DNA of 64,000 nt. It comes from Bacillota bacterium (GTDB taxonomy: Bacteria > Bacillota > UBA4882 > UBA8346). Positions within the stretch are counted from its first letter, which is position 1, and each line of letters starts with the position of its first letter. The stretch is from the NCBI GenBank assembly GCA_029974635.1, contig JARKQY010000058.1, forward strand, positions 62,001 through 126,000. The letters are read 5' to 3'. Of this stretch, positions 1 to 8,012 are shown piece after piece. A model generated the notes under the pieces. The model saw only the letters and a program-made list of their open reading frames with translations, had not been told where the DNA came from and made no database searches. The translations under genes were made by a program, and so were the position numbers.

Positions 1-804
1 GTAGGAACTGGCGCTGGCCGGATTATTGATGCTACCATCGAGCACCGGGCTGTATTGATAAAGTCCGTTATCAATTTGATAGACGATACCCGGAATGGTA
101 TTTGGATAACGCGGATCTTTCAACCGGTTTAAGATGGATGCAGCCACCGCCACCTGGCCTTCGAAAGGTTCGCCGGCCGATTCGGCGGTAACCAATCGAG
201 CCAATAAATCAATATTGCTTTGACTTAAGTTATACTTACCGGAGCTATTTCCATTGTTTTGATTCGATGCCGCCGGAATTTTTACGGTCTGACCGGGATA
301 AATTGTTGATTGATTCGTCATGTTATTGACTCGAAGCAACTCATCCAGACCGATACCGTACCGTTTTGCGATTAAAAACAATGTATCGCCGTATTTCACT
401 TGATAGCTGGTAGTCGGGTTTGATGAGGAACCGTTTTTGGGAATTATCAATTGCCGGCCTACCGTAAGATAATTGCTTGACAGGTTATTGGTTTGCTTTA
501 GAGCCTCAACTGTAGTTCCATACCGTTGGGCTATTAAATAAAGCGTGTCCCCGGGACGAACCGTATAAGCGGATGAACTTGACGGTGTGTTAATTCGTAA
601 AGCTTGTCCCGGCACAATATTGCTTGACCATAAACCGTTGGATTGCATCAAGGCTGATACTGTTGTTCCATATCTGGCGGCAATGGTGTAAAGCGAATCC
701 CCAGGTTGTACATAATAGTTAAGTCCATAAGCAATGGTAACATGAAGCATTACAAAAGTTACGACTACAATGGTAACAACAATCATTTTTTTCACAAATT
801 GCAC
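1..804 (-). CDS. LysM-repeat cell wall hydrolase, SleB family (C-terminus off the window)
   Basis: This is a secreted peptidoglycan-binding hydrolase whose 3' end lies outside the window; 268 codons are visible. It begins at a GTG (804) preceded by AAGGAG at 813-818; an ATG two bases upstream is closed by a stop after four codons. A hydrophobic signal segment (residues about 5-27) is followed by three LysM repeats of about 45 residues, each with the pattern Y-x-V-x-x-G-D-[ST]-L-x-x-I-A-x-R-Y-G. Then comes a Hydrolase_2 (SleB) domain with LARLVTAESAGEPFEGQ and an ASILNRL motif. In sporulating Bacillota such proteins cleave spore cortex or cell wall glycan; the Glu in TAESAGEP is the expected catalytic residue. 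It is transcribed away from the small frame at 877. The family call is firm; whether it acts on cortex or vegetative wall is not visible. Confidence 0.85.
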   Translation of the reverse strand, partial: MQFVKKMIVVTIVVVTFVMLHVTIAYGLNYYVQPGDSLYTIAARYGTTVSALMQSNGLWSSNIVPGQALRINTPSSSSAYTVRPGDTLYLIAQRYGTTVEALKQTNNLSSNYLTVGRQLIIPKNGSSSNPTTSYQVKYGDTLFLIAKRYGIGLDELLRVNNMTNQSTIYPGQTVKIPAASNQNNGNSSGKYNLSQSNIDLLARLVTAESAGEPFEGQVAVAASILNRLKDPRYPNTIPGIVYQIDNGLYQYSPVLDGSINNPASASSY

Positions 805-876
805 ATTCTCAGCTCCTTTTTGTCCACGGCGGGCAAAAAGTAGGCTGCGGACATTGCTGAAAAGGAGGAGTGCGAT

Positions 877-1002
877 GTGAACAACGTATTGGGCATGTCC
901 GTGGTAGTTTTTGTAATTAATTCGGTACGACAGTTCCGGAACAGTTTTACTGGCCTAGGCTTGGAAAATCAATCTTGCCTGTCAAACAATTTCTTGTTTT
1001 AG
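877..1002 (+). CDS. Possible small protein, 41 codons
   Basis: A short open frame starts at GTG 877, eight bases after a strong AGGAGG (863-868), and ends with TAG at 1000-1002. The product begins MNNVLGMSVVVFVINSVRQF and is slightly hydrophobic at its N-terminus. I do not recognise it. The well-placed Shine-Dalgarno sequence in an otherwise gene-free 350-bp spacer (805-1154) is the only support. The rest of that spacer shows nothing I can name. Confidence 0.25.
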   Translation: MNNVLGMSVVVFVINSVRQFRNSFTGLGLENQSCLSNNFLF

Positions 1003-1154
1003 CAAATTCTTTGATGATTGGATTTTTCCTTTTGGGAAACGGTGGGATTGGATAGAATGGGTTAGTTCTGCAATCCTGGAAAGGAAAGGAGAGAATGAGG
1101 TGGGCTTACTTATATGCGCCCTGGCTTCGTTATCCGGCGTGCAGAGCGCATGAA

Positions 1155-3281
1155 TTATCTACTTTTTTTGAAAAATTTTCTTAGCCATTCGAAGAGTGAC
1201 GGCAGTTTTTGGCAGGTATTACAGACTTCAGTCGGTTGCTTGCCTAAATAAAATTGTTTAATTTCACGAAGACGACAGTAAGGGCCAGGTAACATACCCG
1301 AACGGGAGCAGATTTCCAAGTCGATGAAGCGATGCTTGGCACAGTATTCAGTGGGTTCGGTACCTGTTAAAAAGAATTCCGTTTTTTTGGGGCAATAAGC
1401 AGTGGCTAATACTCCGGTTTCTTTGCAGATAGAGGTACTGGCTACTTCGCGTGGAATTTCAAAGTCAGTGGCAGGTTGATTGCTTAAGGCGCCGGACATA
1501 AAATCGGCCCAAAGCGGTGCGGCAATTCGGTTCGCGGCGCCCGGAAGCGAGCGCTCGTTGTGATCGCACCCGATGTAAATACAAGATAAAAGATCAGGAG
1601 TGTAGCCGATAAACCAGGCGTCATTATTATCCCTAGTGGTACCCGTTTTTCCTGCTACTGGCCGTTGCAGCGAACTGCCGATGTTGGATGCAGTCCCACC
1701 GCTTTTAAAAACATCAGTCAAAGCTTGCGTAATCAGGTAGGCAATTCCGGGGTTTATGATTTTAACCGGTTCATTTGCCGACTGATATATGGTTCTCCCA
1801 TGTTGATCGATGATTCGGCGAATGGTGGTTGGTTGATATTTGATACCGCCGTTGGCGAAGGGAATATAAGCCGTGGTTAATTCTAATGGGGATAATTCGC
1901 CGGTTCCAAGGGCCAGTGATAATAATTCCGGCAAACGAGAGGAGATCCCCAGTTTTTTGGCGAGGTTGACGACTGTGGCCGGAGTCAACTCGTTCATCAG
2001 TTTTACTGAAACGACATTACTGGAAAAGGCAAGCGCTTCGCGGAGCGATATCAAACCGGAGGCGTTTTCGTCTTTGTTATCCAGAGGCCTGTAAGTATTG
2101 GCTCCTAAAGTGTAGGTAACCGGAGTCCGGTCAAGCTGGGATGCCAGTGTATAACCACGCTCCAGAGCAGCCGCATACACAATAGGTTTAAAGGCTGAAC
2201 CCGGTTGCCGTTTGGCCTGGGTAGCCCGGTTAAACTGGGACTTTTCGATATCTGTTCCGCCGATGAGGGCCATAATTTCCCCGTTTCTGGGGTTCACGGC
2301 AATGAATGCGCCTTGGGGTTGAATCAAACCGGCAGAGTCTTTTAAAAGCCGGGGCAGTTTCTTCATTGCCTGTTCGGCAGAATATTGTATTTGCGGGTTT
2401 AAAGTGGTTTCAATTTTAAAACCGGCTTTGAAAATTAAACCGGGGTTTTTGGGAAAGATACGCGCCACTTCATCTTGCAATAGATCAAGGAAGTAAGGCG
2501 CCGGCAGTTTTTTATTCTGGAGGCCGGGCAGGTGTAATTTTTGGCTACGGTATACTTTCATCTCGGCGTGGGTTATTAAATCACATTTACGCATCCGTTC
2601 CAGAACTTGATCAATCCGTTTCCGGGCCGCCGGCGGATTGATATAGGGGGAATAATAAGCCGGCCCTTTGGTAAGTCCCGCCAATAATGCCATTTCAGCC
2701 TGGTTAAGCTGGTTCATCGGTTTGTTAAAATATGTTTCGGAAGCTACTTTGAGACCATAAGCGCCGTGCCCGAAATAGATTTGATTCAAATAAAGCTCGA
2801 AAATCCGGTCCTTTGAAAGATGTAATTCCAGTTTTACGGTATAAAACAGTTCCTTCAATTTCCGGATAAAATTCCGGCTCTGATCCAGATACGCGTTCCG
2901 GGCAAGCTGCTGGGTAATGGTGCTGGCGCCTTCCGCCAGAGTGTGATGAGTAATATCATACCAGGCGGCCTTTAAGATCCGGCCCGGATTTATGCCGTGA
3001 TGCTGATAAAACCGATGGTCTTCTACAGCCAAAAAAGCTTGGCGCAAAAAAAGCGGAACCTCATTCAACGAAACCGGGCGGCGGTTTTGAATGAAAAAGG
3101 TTGTCAATAAATTACGGTTACAATCATATACCTCTGACGCCACTGGCGTTTTGGAAACAGGTAGGGGCAGATAAAAGGCCAGCAGCAAACCGCCGGACAC
3201 AACCAAGGCCAGCGTCAGATTTACTTTTTTCCAGTTCAGGTTATTTATAAACCATTGAATTAACGGGTCATAAAAGCGCAT
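1155..3281 (-). CDS. Class A penicillin-binding protein (PBP1A-type)
   Basis: A bifunctional peptidoglycan synthase that polymerises lipid II and crosslinks stem peptides at the outer face of the cytoplasmic membrane. The 708-residue protein has one N-terminal membrane anchor (about 20-42), then a GT51 glycosyltransferase domain with AVEDHRFYQHHG (catalytic Glu87) and ASTITQQLARN. The transpeptidase domain has the SxxK motif (Ser362-Lys365), SSN (420-422) and KTG (545-547). The last 90 residues are Cys-rich and contain two copies of a C-x-x-[ST]-G-x-L unit ending in PTE-x-C, a tail seen in some Bacillota and diderm class A PBPs. The start at 3281 has GGAG four to five bases upstream. It stands alone, and no terminator is evident downstream. 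Confidence 0.93.
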   Translation of the reverse strand: MRFYDPLIQWFINNLNWKKVNLTLALVVSGGLLLAFYLPLPVSKTPVASEVYDCNRNLLTTFFIQNRRPVSLNEVPLFLRQAFLAVEDHRFYQHHGINPGRILKAAWYDITHHTLAEGASTITQQLARNAYLDQSRNFIRKLKELFYTVKLELHLSKDRIFELYLNQIYFGHGAYGLKVASETYFNKPMNQLNQAEMALLAGLTKGPAYYSPYINPPAARKRIDQVLERMRKCDLITHAEMKVYRSQKLHLPGLQNKKLPAPYFLDLLQDEVARIFPKNPGLIFKAGFKIETTLNPQIQYSAEQAMKKLPRLLKDSAGLIQPQGAFIAVNPRNGEIMALIGGTDIEKSQFNRATQAKRQPGSAFKPIVYAAALERGYTLASQLDRTPVTYTLGANTYRPLDNKDENASGLISLREALAFSSNVVSVKLMNELTPATVVNLAKKLGISSRLPELLSLALGTGELSPLELTTAYIPFANGGIKYQPTTIRRIIDQHGRTIYQSANEPVKIINPGIAYLITQALTDVFKSGGTASNIGSSLQRPVAGKTGTTRDNNDAWFIGYTPDLLSCIYIGCDHNERSLPGAANRIAAPLWADFMSGALSNQPATDFEIPREVASTSICKETGVLATAYCPKKTEFFLTGTEPTEYCAKHRFIDLEICSRSGMLPGPYCRLREIKQFYLGKQPTEVCNTCQKLPSLFEWLRKFFKKSR

Positions 3282-3349
3282 GATTCTCCAATTTTAGCTA
3301 TTTATTTCAACTTGAGTCCGGTAATTTTAAAAGCCAATCATATTCAAGT

Positions 3350-3455
3350 CTTGCCGATACAGACAATGAATCCGGTTCGGCAAGTTTTCTAAACGTGATT
3401 AGCAAAACTCAATTGTATTTTAACGTCCCCAGGGACGTTGCGGATTGAGGTTCAA
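3350..3455. repeat. Two-hairpin dispersed repeat, copy 1
   Basis: This spacer between the PBP and rmuC contains two perfect hairpins: CTTGCCGA (3350-3357) with TCGGCAAG (3377-3384), and AACGTCCC/GGGACGTT (3422-3439) with a two-base loop. The segment from about 3385 to 3450 is clearly related to 58620-58685, which keeps the second hairpin by G-U-compatible changes. There is no T-run, so it is not an ordinary terminator. It may be a REP- or MITE-like element. Confidence 0.55.
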
Positions 3456-3568
3456 TTACCTCATAAATAATATATCCGCTTGCGCTAATTTTATGAGAAT
3501 TAAAAGGATAAGCAGGTAAATCCGGACCAATGAGGAAATGATTTCTATAAAATTCCGAGGAGTTATAA

Positions 3569-4783
3569 ATGTTGGATATTAATTATTTACTGATGTTTTG
3601 TTTTGGATTGCTGGCAGGAATCGGGTTGATGGTAGTCGTCAATTGGTTGAAGCACGATGAAAACCGTCGATTTACCCTGGAATTGATCCGGCAAAATCAA
3701 ACGGAACGATCCAATGAATTGGAGTTTATCAATGAAAGGTTAAAAGAAGCCTTTACGGCCATTTCTTATGAGGCGTTAAGCAAAAATACCGAATATATAT
3801 TGAATATTACCGGTGAAGCTTTAAAGCGGCAAATCTTGTGCGGCGAACAAAACTTGGATGCGAAAAAAAGCATGATCGATCAAACATTGGAGGCAATCCG
3901 TAAGGAGTTGTCGAAAGTAAATGAGGTAGTCATTCAACTAGAAAAGGACCGGGAACAGAAGTTCGGTGAGATCAATGTCCAATTGGCGCTGGCTGTCGAA
4001 CAAACCGCAAAGCTTCAGGAAACCACCGGTCATTTAAAAGAGATTCTCGGCAACTCGCGTTTAAGGGGCCAATGGGGAGAACGAATGGCGGAAGATGTGT
4101 TGCGGGCCGCCGGTTTTATTGAAGGGATCAATTACCGGAAACAATCCACTCTTGCGGCGGGCAACCGCCCTGATTTTACTTTTCTGCTGCCGAAAAAATT
4201 GATAATCAATATGGATGTAAAGTTTCCTTTAGATAATTACCTGCAGTTGATTCGGGCTGAGAATCCCGAGGCAAGAGAATCCTACCGGCAACAGTTTATT
4301 AAGGATGTGCGCAACCGGATTAGAGAGGTTACTTCCCGGGAGTATATAAATCCCGAGGAGAATACCGTTGATTATGTGTTGGTCTTTATACCCAATGAAC
4401 AGATTTATGGAGTTATCCATGAAATTGATGTTTCAATTATCGATGAAGCATTAAAAAACAAAGTGGTGCTTTGTTCACCATTAACGTTATATGCTTTTTT
4501 GGCAATTATTCGGCAGGCGGTTGAGCATTTCAACCTGGAGCAAACAACTTCCAAAATTTTGGCGGCAATCGGCAGTTTCCACCGGCAATGGGAGTCCTTC
4601 TGCAGTGCTTTGGAGCGATTGGGAAAACGGTTGGAGGATGCCCAAAAGGAATACTTGGCGCTTGTATCCGCCAAACGTCATCAATTGGAAAAGCCGTTGC
4701 AAGCCATTGAAGAATTGCGCCGGCAAGATTATCCCGGGGGCCAGGAAGGACCGGCGGTAACTGAAGAGGAAGCCAAGACTTGA
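3569..4783 (+). CDS. rmuC: DNA recombination protein RmuC
   Basis: An RmuC-family protein of 404 residues. A single N-terminal membrane segment (about 5-24) is followed by a long coiled coil (about 30-165) and the RmuC nuclease-like core, including LRGQWGERMAEDVLRAAGF and PDFTFLLPKK...MDVKFPLDNY, which resembles a restriction-endonuclease-like fold with an acidic residue and the VKFP Lys. In E. coli RmuC limits recombination at inverted repeats; its biochemical action is still unclear. The ATG at 3569 has GAGGAG eight bases upstream. The C-terminus is charged and low in complexity. It stands between the PBP and murI and does not obviously form an operon with either. Confidence 0.9.
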   Translation: MLDINYLLMFCFGLLAGIGLMVVVNWLKHDENRRFTLELIRQNQTERSNELEFINERLKEAFTAISYEALSKNTEYILNITGEALKRQILCGEQNLDAKKSMIDQTLEAIRKELSKVNEVVIQLEKDREQKFGEINVQLALAVEQTAKLQETTGHLKEILGNSRLRGQWGERMAEDVLRAAGFIEGINYRKQSTLAAGNRPDFTFLLPKKLIINMDVKFPLDNYLQLIRAENPEARESYRQQFIKDVRNRIREVTSREYINPEENTVDYVLVFIPNEQIYGVIHEIDVSIIDEALKNKVVLCSPLTLYAFLAIIRQAVEHFNLEQTTSKILAAIGSFHRQWESFCSALERLGKRLEDAQKEYLALVSAKRHQLEKPLQAIEELRRQDYPGGQEGPAVTEEEAKT

Positions 4784-4940
4784 ATATTTTGGAATAATCC
4801 ACCGTCCGTTAAACCCATTCTATAACTAGAGAATGTTTAGGTGAATAAATTTTTATTTTACTGAAAGGAACTTTCACATAATTTCTAGATAACCAACCAA
4901 CAACTAATTTCTAATTCCTAATAACGAATAACTAATTCAC
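4784..4940. repeat. Low-complexity TTAGTTATT-type spacer
   Basis: The spacer before murI is AT-rich and made largely of degenerate copies of a TTAGTTATT/AATAACTAA unit (best at 4893-4937). Similar text fills the spacers at 24447-24540 and 25666-25800. No gene or terminator is visible here. Confidence 0.4.
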
Positions 4941-4952
4941 GAGGTGAGTTCA

Positions 4953-5765
4953 GTGGGAATTAACAGCGTCAAAAATGGTCCGATTGGGGTTTTTGATTCG
5001 GGAGTCGGCGGAATTTCAATTTTGAGAGAAATCCGGAAACAATTGCCTGCGGAGGACTTGATTTACTTTGCCGATTCGGCGCACTGCCCGTATGGCATCA
5101 AACCGGTTGATGAAATCAGGCAGCGAACTTTGGAAGTCACCGATTTTTTGGTCGATTTAGGATCAAAGGCGGTGGTGGTAGCATGTAATACCGCTTGTGA
5201 AGCCGGTCTTGACCGGATCCGCGCTAAATATCCGGAGCTCCCGGTGGTTGGAGTCGAACCAGCGGTAAAACCAGCCCATCAGGTAACCAGGAATGGTAAA
5301 ATCGGAGTCCTGGCTACCCATTTAACGTTGCACGGAGAACGCTTTTCCAACCTGGTGGCCAAATATGCAACCGGGGTTGAAGTATTTACGCAACCGGCGC
5401 CGGGTCTGGTAGAGCTGGTCGAAGCCGGGAAGCTGGACACCCCTGAAACCAAAACAGTGCTGCATAAGTATCTGGATCCACTATTGGAAAAAGAAATTGA
5501 TACATTGGTTCTGGGATGCACTCATTACCCGTTCCTGTTCCCCGCCATTCAAAGCATTTGCGGTGACCGGATTACGGTTTTAGATACGGGAATGGCGGTA
5601 GCCCGCCAAACCCAGCGAATCTTGGATGAGTATAGCTTATTACACCCAACCGCTGATCCGGGAAAGGAAACCTTTTATACCAGCGGAGATCCCGATGTGG
5701 TGAAGACCGTTATCGCAAAATTATGGTTACATAGTCCGGCGGTTGTAATGCAAGGAAAAATATAA
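4953..5765 (+). CDS. murI: Glutamate racemase
   Basis: Converts L-glutamate to D-glutamate for peptidoglycan stem peptides in the cytoplasm. All family signatures are present: GVFDSGVGG near the N-terminus, YFADSAHCPYG, the first catalytic cysteine in VACNTA (Cys78) and the second in LGCTHYPF (Cys189). Length (270 residues) is normal. Two GTG codons compete as start. The upstream one (4944) lies inside the GAGGTG Shine-Dalgarno sequence (4941-4946), so the GTG at 4953, six bases after it, is preferred. It is a single-gene unit between rmuC and a convergent aminotransferase. Confidence 0.95.
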   Translation: MGINSVKNGPIGVFDSGVGGISILREIRKQLPAEDLIYFADSAHCPYGIKPVDEIRQRTLEVTDFLVDLGSKAVVVACNTACEAGLDRIRAKYPELPVVGVEPAVKPAHQVTRNGKIGVLATHLTLHGERFSNLVAKYATGVEVFTQPAPGLVELVEAGKLDTPETKTVLHKYLDPLLEKEIDTLVLGCTHYPFLFPAIQSICGDRITVLDTGMAVARQTQRILDEYSLLHPTADPGKETFYTSGDPDVVKTVIAKLWLHSPAVVMQGKI

Positions 5766-5824
5766 AGAATGGTCCGTAATAATTTATCTTTTGAAATAGG
5801 CCCTTATAAATAACATAGACAAGA

Positions 5825-7015
5825 TTAACTTAACCCGAACTCTTTCGCCAACGCTGTAAATGCAGGCAATGAATTTACGATGACTTCTTTGGAGACACAG
5901 TAGGCGAGCCGGAAGTATCCCGGCGCACCGAAGCCGCTTCCGGGCACCAACAACAGATTGTATTTTAAAGCGGCATCCTTAAAGGCAATGTCATCCTGGA
6001 TAGGGCATTTGGGAAACAGGTAAAATGCACCCTGCGGTTTGGCAACCTCGAAACCGATTTTGATTAAATGATTATATAACAGATCTCTTCTTTCCTGATA
6101 TACAGCCACCCCTACTACCTGGCCTTGAAGTTCAGCCACTAACCGTTGCATCAATGCTGGAGCATTAACGAAGCCCAAAACCCGGTTGGCAAAAACCAAA
6201 CCATCAAAAAGAATTCCGGCCTCCGGTATATTGGGATTGATGGCAATATAACCGATTCGTTCCCCGGGCAAGGCTAAATCCTTGCTATGAGAAGTTACTA
6301 CAATTCCGCGTTCGAATATTTTTAATATCGGCGGAACGATTACACCATCATATACCAATCCCGCGTATGGTTCATCGGAGACAAGGTAGATTTCCGTCCC
6401 CAGTCCAGCCTCTTTTTGGGCAAGGGTCGCTGCTAATTTTCGAAGTGTATCCTCCGGATAGATTACCCCGGTGGGATTATTGGGAGAGTTGACTAAAACA
6501 GCCTTTGTCCGGGGAGTGATGGCTCTTGCAATGGCTTCAAGGTCAAGCTGAAAATCACTTTTGGCGCGGACTGCCACCAACCTCCCCTGATGATTATCGG
6601 TATAGAACCCGTATTCTACAAAATAGGGGGCACTGACAATCACTTCGTCCCCGGGGTTTAACAATGCCTTGAAAACCACATTGAGGCCACCTCCGGCGCC
6701 TGCGGTCATGACAACATGATTTTCATTCAAGTTGAGTCCGGATTTACCGCTCAGATGTGCGGCCACTTTTTTACGCGTATCCGGGTAACCGGCGTTACTG
6801 CTCATATATTTATGCATTCCCGGTATGGGGTTGTTGGCCAAATCCCGCAGACGGTTTTTAAAAGCTTCCGGCGGTTCGAGATCCGGGTTGCCGATGGAAA
6901 AATCAAAAACTTTGTCGGGCCCGTGAATTTTGCTTAAACGGGCTCCTTCTTCAAACATTTTACGGATCATGGACGAACCGCTCAATGCATTCTGTACCTT
7001 GGTGGAAATTGCCAT
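5825..7015 (-). CDS. Pyridoxal-phosphate aminotransferase, class I/II
   Basis: A fold-type I PLP enzyme transferring amino groups between an amino acid and a 2-oxo acid. It has FSIGNPDLEPP near the N-terminus (substrate loop), the NSPNNPTG motif (about 176-183), the SDEPYAGL segment and the PLP lysine in SHSKDLALPGERIGY (Lys245). Length (396 residues) matches aspartate/aromatic aminotransferase relatives. The ATG at 7015 is chosen because GGAGGT lies six bases upstream; an in-frame ATG 15 bases further out overlaps that site. The substrate cannot be told from sequence. It is convergent with murI and divergent from tRNA-Leu. Confidence 0.88.
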   Translation of the reverse strand: MAISTKVQNALSGSSMIRKMFEEGARLSKIHGPDKVFDFSIGNPDLEPPEAFKNRLRDLANNPIPGMHKYMSSNAGYPDTRKKVAAHLSGKSGLNLNENHVVMTAGAGGGLNVVFKALLNPGDEVIVSAPYFVEYGFYTDNHQGRLVAVRAKSDFQLDLEAIARAITPRTKAVLVNSPNNPTGVIYPEDTLRKLAATLAQKEAGLGTEIYLVSDEPYAGLVYDGVIVPPILKIFERGIVVTSHSKDLALPGERIGYIAINPNIPEAGILFDGLVFANRVLGFVNAPALMQRLVAELQGQVVGVAVYQERRDLLYNHLIKIGFEVAKPQGAFYLFPKCPIQDDIAFKDAALKYNLLLVPGSGFGAPGYFRLAYCVSKEVIVNSLPAFTALAKEFGLS

Positions 7016-7136
7016 AAGTCTTACCTCCATTTTAATTCAAATCAACATTTGTCTTTGAAACAGGCTGTATAATCATTTCAAACAGATAATTAGATAATAA
7101 AATCGAATTATCCTGCTTTGATCTAAATTTTGCATC

Positions 7137-7165
7137 TTTACACCTCCATCAAAATCGATTATAAT
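7137..7165 (+). promoter_or_regulatory. Promoter of tRNA-Leu
   Basis: TTTACA (7137-7142) and TATAAT (7160-7165) are separated by 17 bases, a near-perfect housekeeping-sigma promoter ending 17 bases before the mature 5' end of tRNA-Leu. Confidence 0.75.
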
Positions 7166-7182
7166 TTATATACAAATTATTC

Positions 7183-7269
7183 GCCGAAGTGGTGGAACTG
7201 GCAGACGCGCTGCGTTCAGGGCGCAGTGGGAGTAATCCCGTGCGGGTTCAAATCCCGCCTTCGGCACCA
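7183..7269 (+). tRNA. tRNA-Leu (CAG)
   Basis: An 87-nt class II tRNA. The acceptor arms GCCGAAG and CTTCGGC pair over seven bases; the anticodon stem CTGCG/CGCAG holds the loop TTCAGGG with anticodon CAG. A long variable arm, the T arm CGGGTTCAAATCCCG and an encoded CCA (7267-7269) complete it. Confidence 0.97.
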
Positions 7270-7281
7270 AACTAAACAAGT

Positions 7282-7308
7282 AAAACTCGCTAAAAAGGCG
7301 AGTTTTTT
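7282..7308 (+). terminator. Rho-independent terminator of tRNA-Leu
   Basis: AAAACTCGC (7282-7290) pairs with GCGAGTTTT (7298-7306), followed by a T-run. Confidence 0.85.
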
Positions 7309-7511
7309 GCTTTGTTTTGGAAGTGCAAAGTGAAAGGGTAAAATCAATACATTATGACTAACTTCCGGGATTACCCAGTATAAGGTGAAAAAGGCGATAA
7401 AGAGACATAAGGCCGGATCAGATTCGTAAATTTATCAAGAACTGAAAGGAAAAAACCGATAAAAGAATATAAGAAATTTTACCGAAAAAATTTGCCAGGG
7501 GAACCGCGCGG

Positions 7512-7982
7512 ATGTTTGAAAATAAAACAATCGTTACCATTTATAGCGGCGATTATTACATTTCCAGCGATCCGGATGTTGTGATTTGTACGGTCCTTGG
7601 TTCATGTATAGCGGTTTGCCTGTATGACGGCCTGATGCGCATCGGAGGGATGAATCATTTTATGCTGCCCAGGGCTTGGGAGAATCATGTTTCGGAATTC
7701 GGCCGTTTTGGGCTTCAGTCAATGGAGATTATGCTTTCCAAGTTTTATAAAATGGGTTCCATTCATTCCAATCTGAAAGCCAAAGTCTTTGGTGGAGCTA
7801 AAATGCTGGATCTTTCGCTGGCAGATGGCGAATCCGACGTGGCCACATCGAATATCAAGTTTATTCTCAACTATCTTCGCCAAAAACAAATTTCGATAGT
7901 AGCTCAGGATTTAGGCGGAGTATCCGGCCGAAAAATCTACTTTGTATTGGAAGACAGCAAAGTATTTTTGCGCCGTTTATAA
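7512..7982 (+). CDS. cheD: Chemoreceptor glutamine deamidase CheD
   Basis: Deamidates specific glutamines of methyl-accepting chemotaxis receptors and, in Bacillus and Thermotoga, interacts with CheC. The 156-residue protein carries the catalytic cysteine in TVLGSCIAVCLYD (Cys32) and the histidine in GGMNHFMLP (His49), plus the KVFGGAKM segment. The ATG at 7512 has only a weak AGGGGAA upstream. It is the first gene of the chemotaxis cluster; cheA follows after about 30 bases. No cheC is seen in the window. Confidence 0.93.
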   Translation: MFENKTIVTIYSGDYYISSDPDVVICTVLGSCIAVCLYDGLMRIGGMNHFMLPRAWENHVSEFGRFGLQSMEIMLSKFYKMGSIHSNLKAKVFGGAKMLDLSLADGESDVATSNIKFILNYLRQKQISIVAQDLGGVSGRKIYFVLEDSKVFLRRL

Positions 7983-8012
7983 CGGCAACCAAAGTCAAAA
8001 GAGGTGAAGGCG

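Noticed and set aside
7130-7333. Open frame crossing tRNA-Leu
   Set aside because: The DNA is a canonical tRNA with its own promoter and terminator; the frame is accidental. The same holds for a frame crossing tRNA-Thr at 30635-30838.
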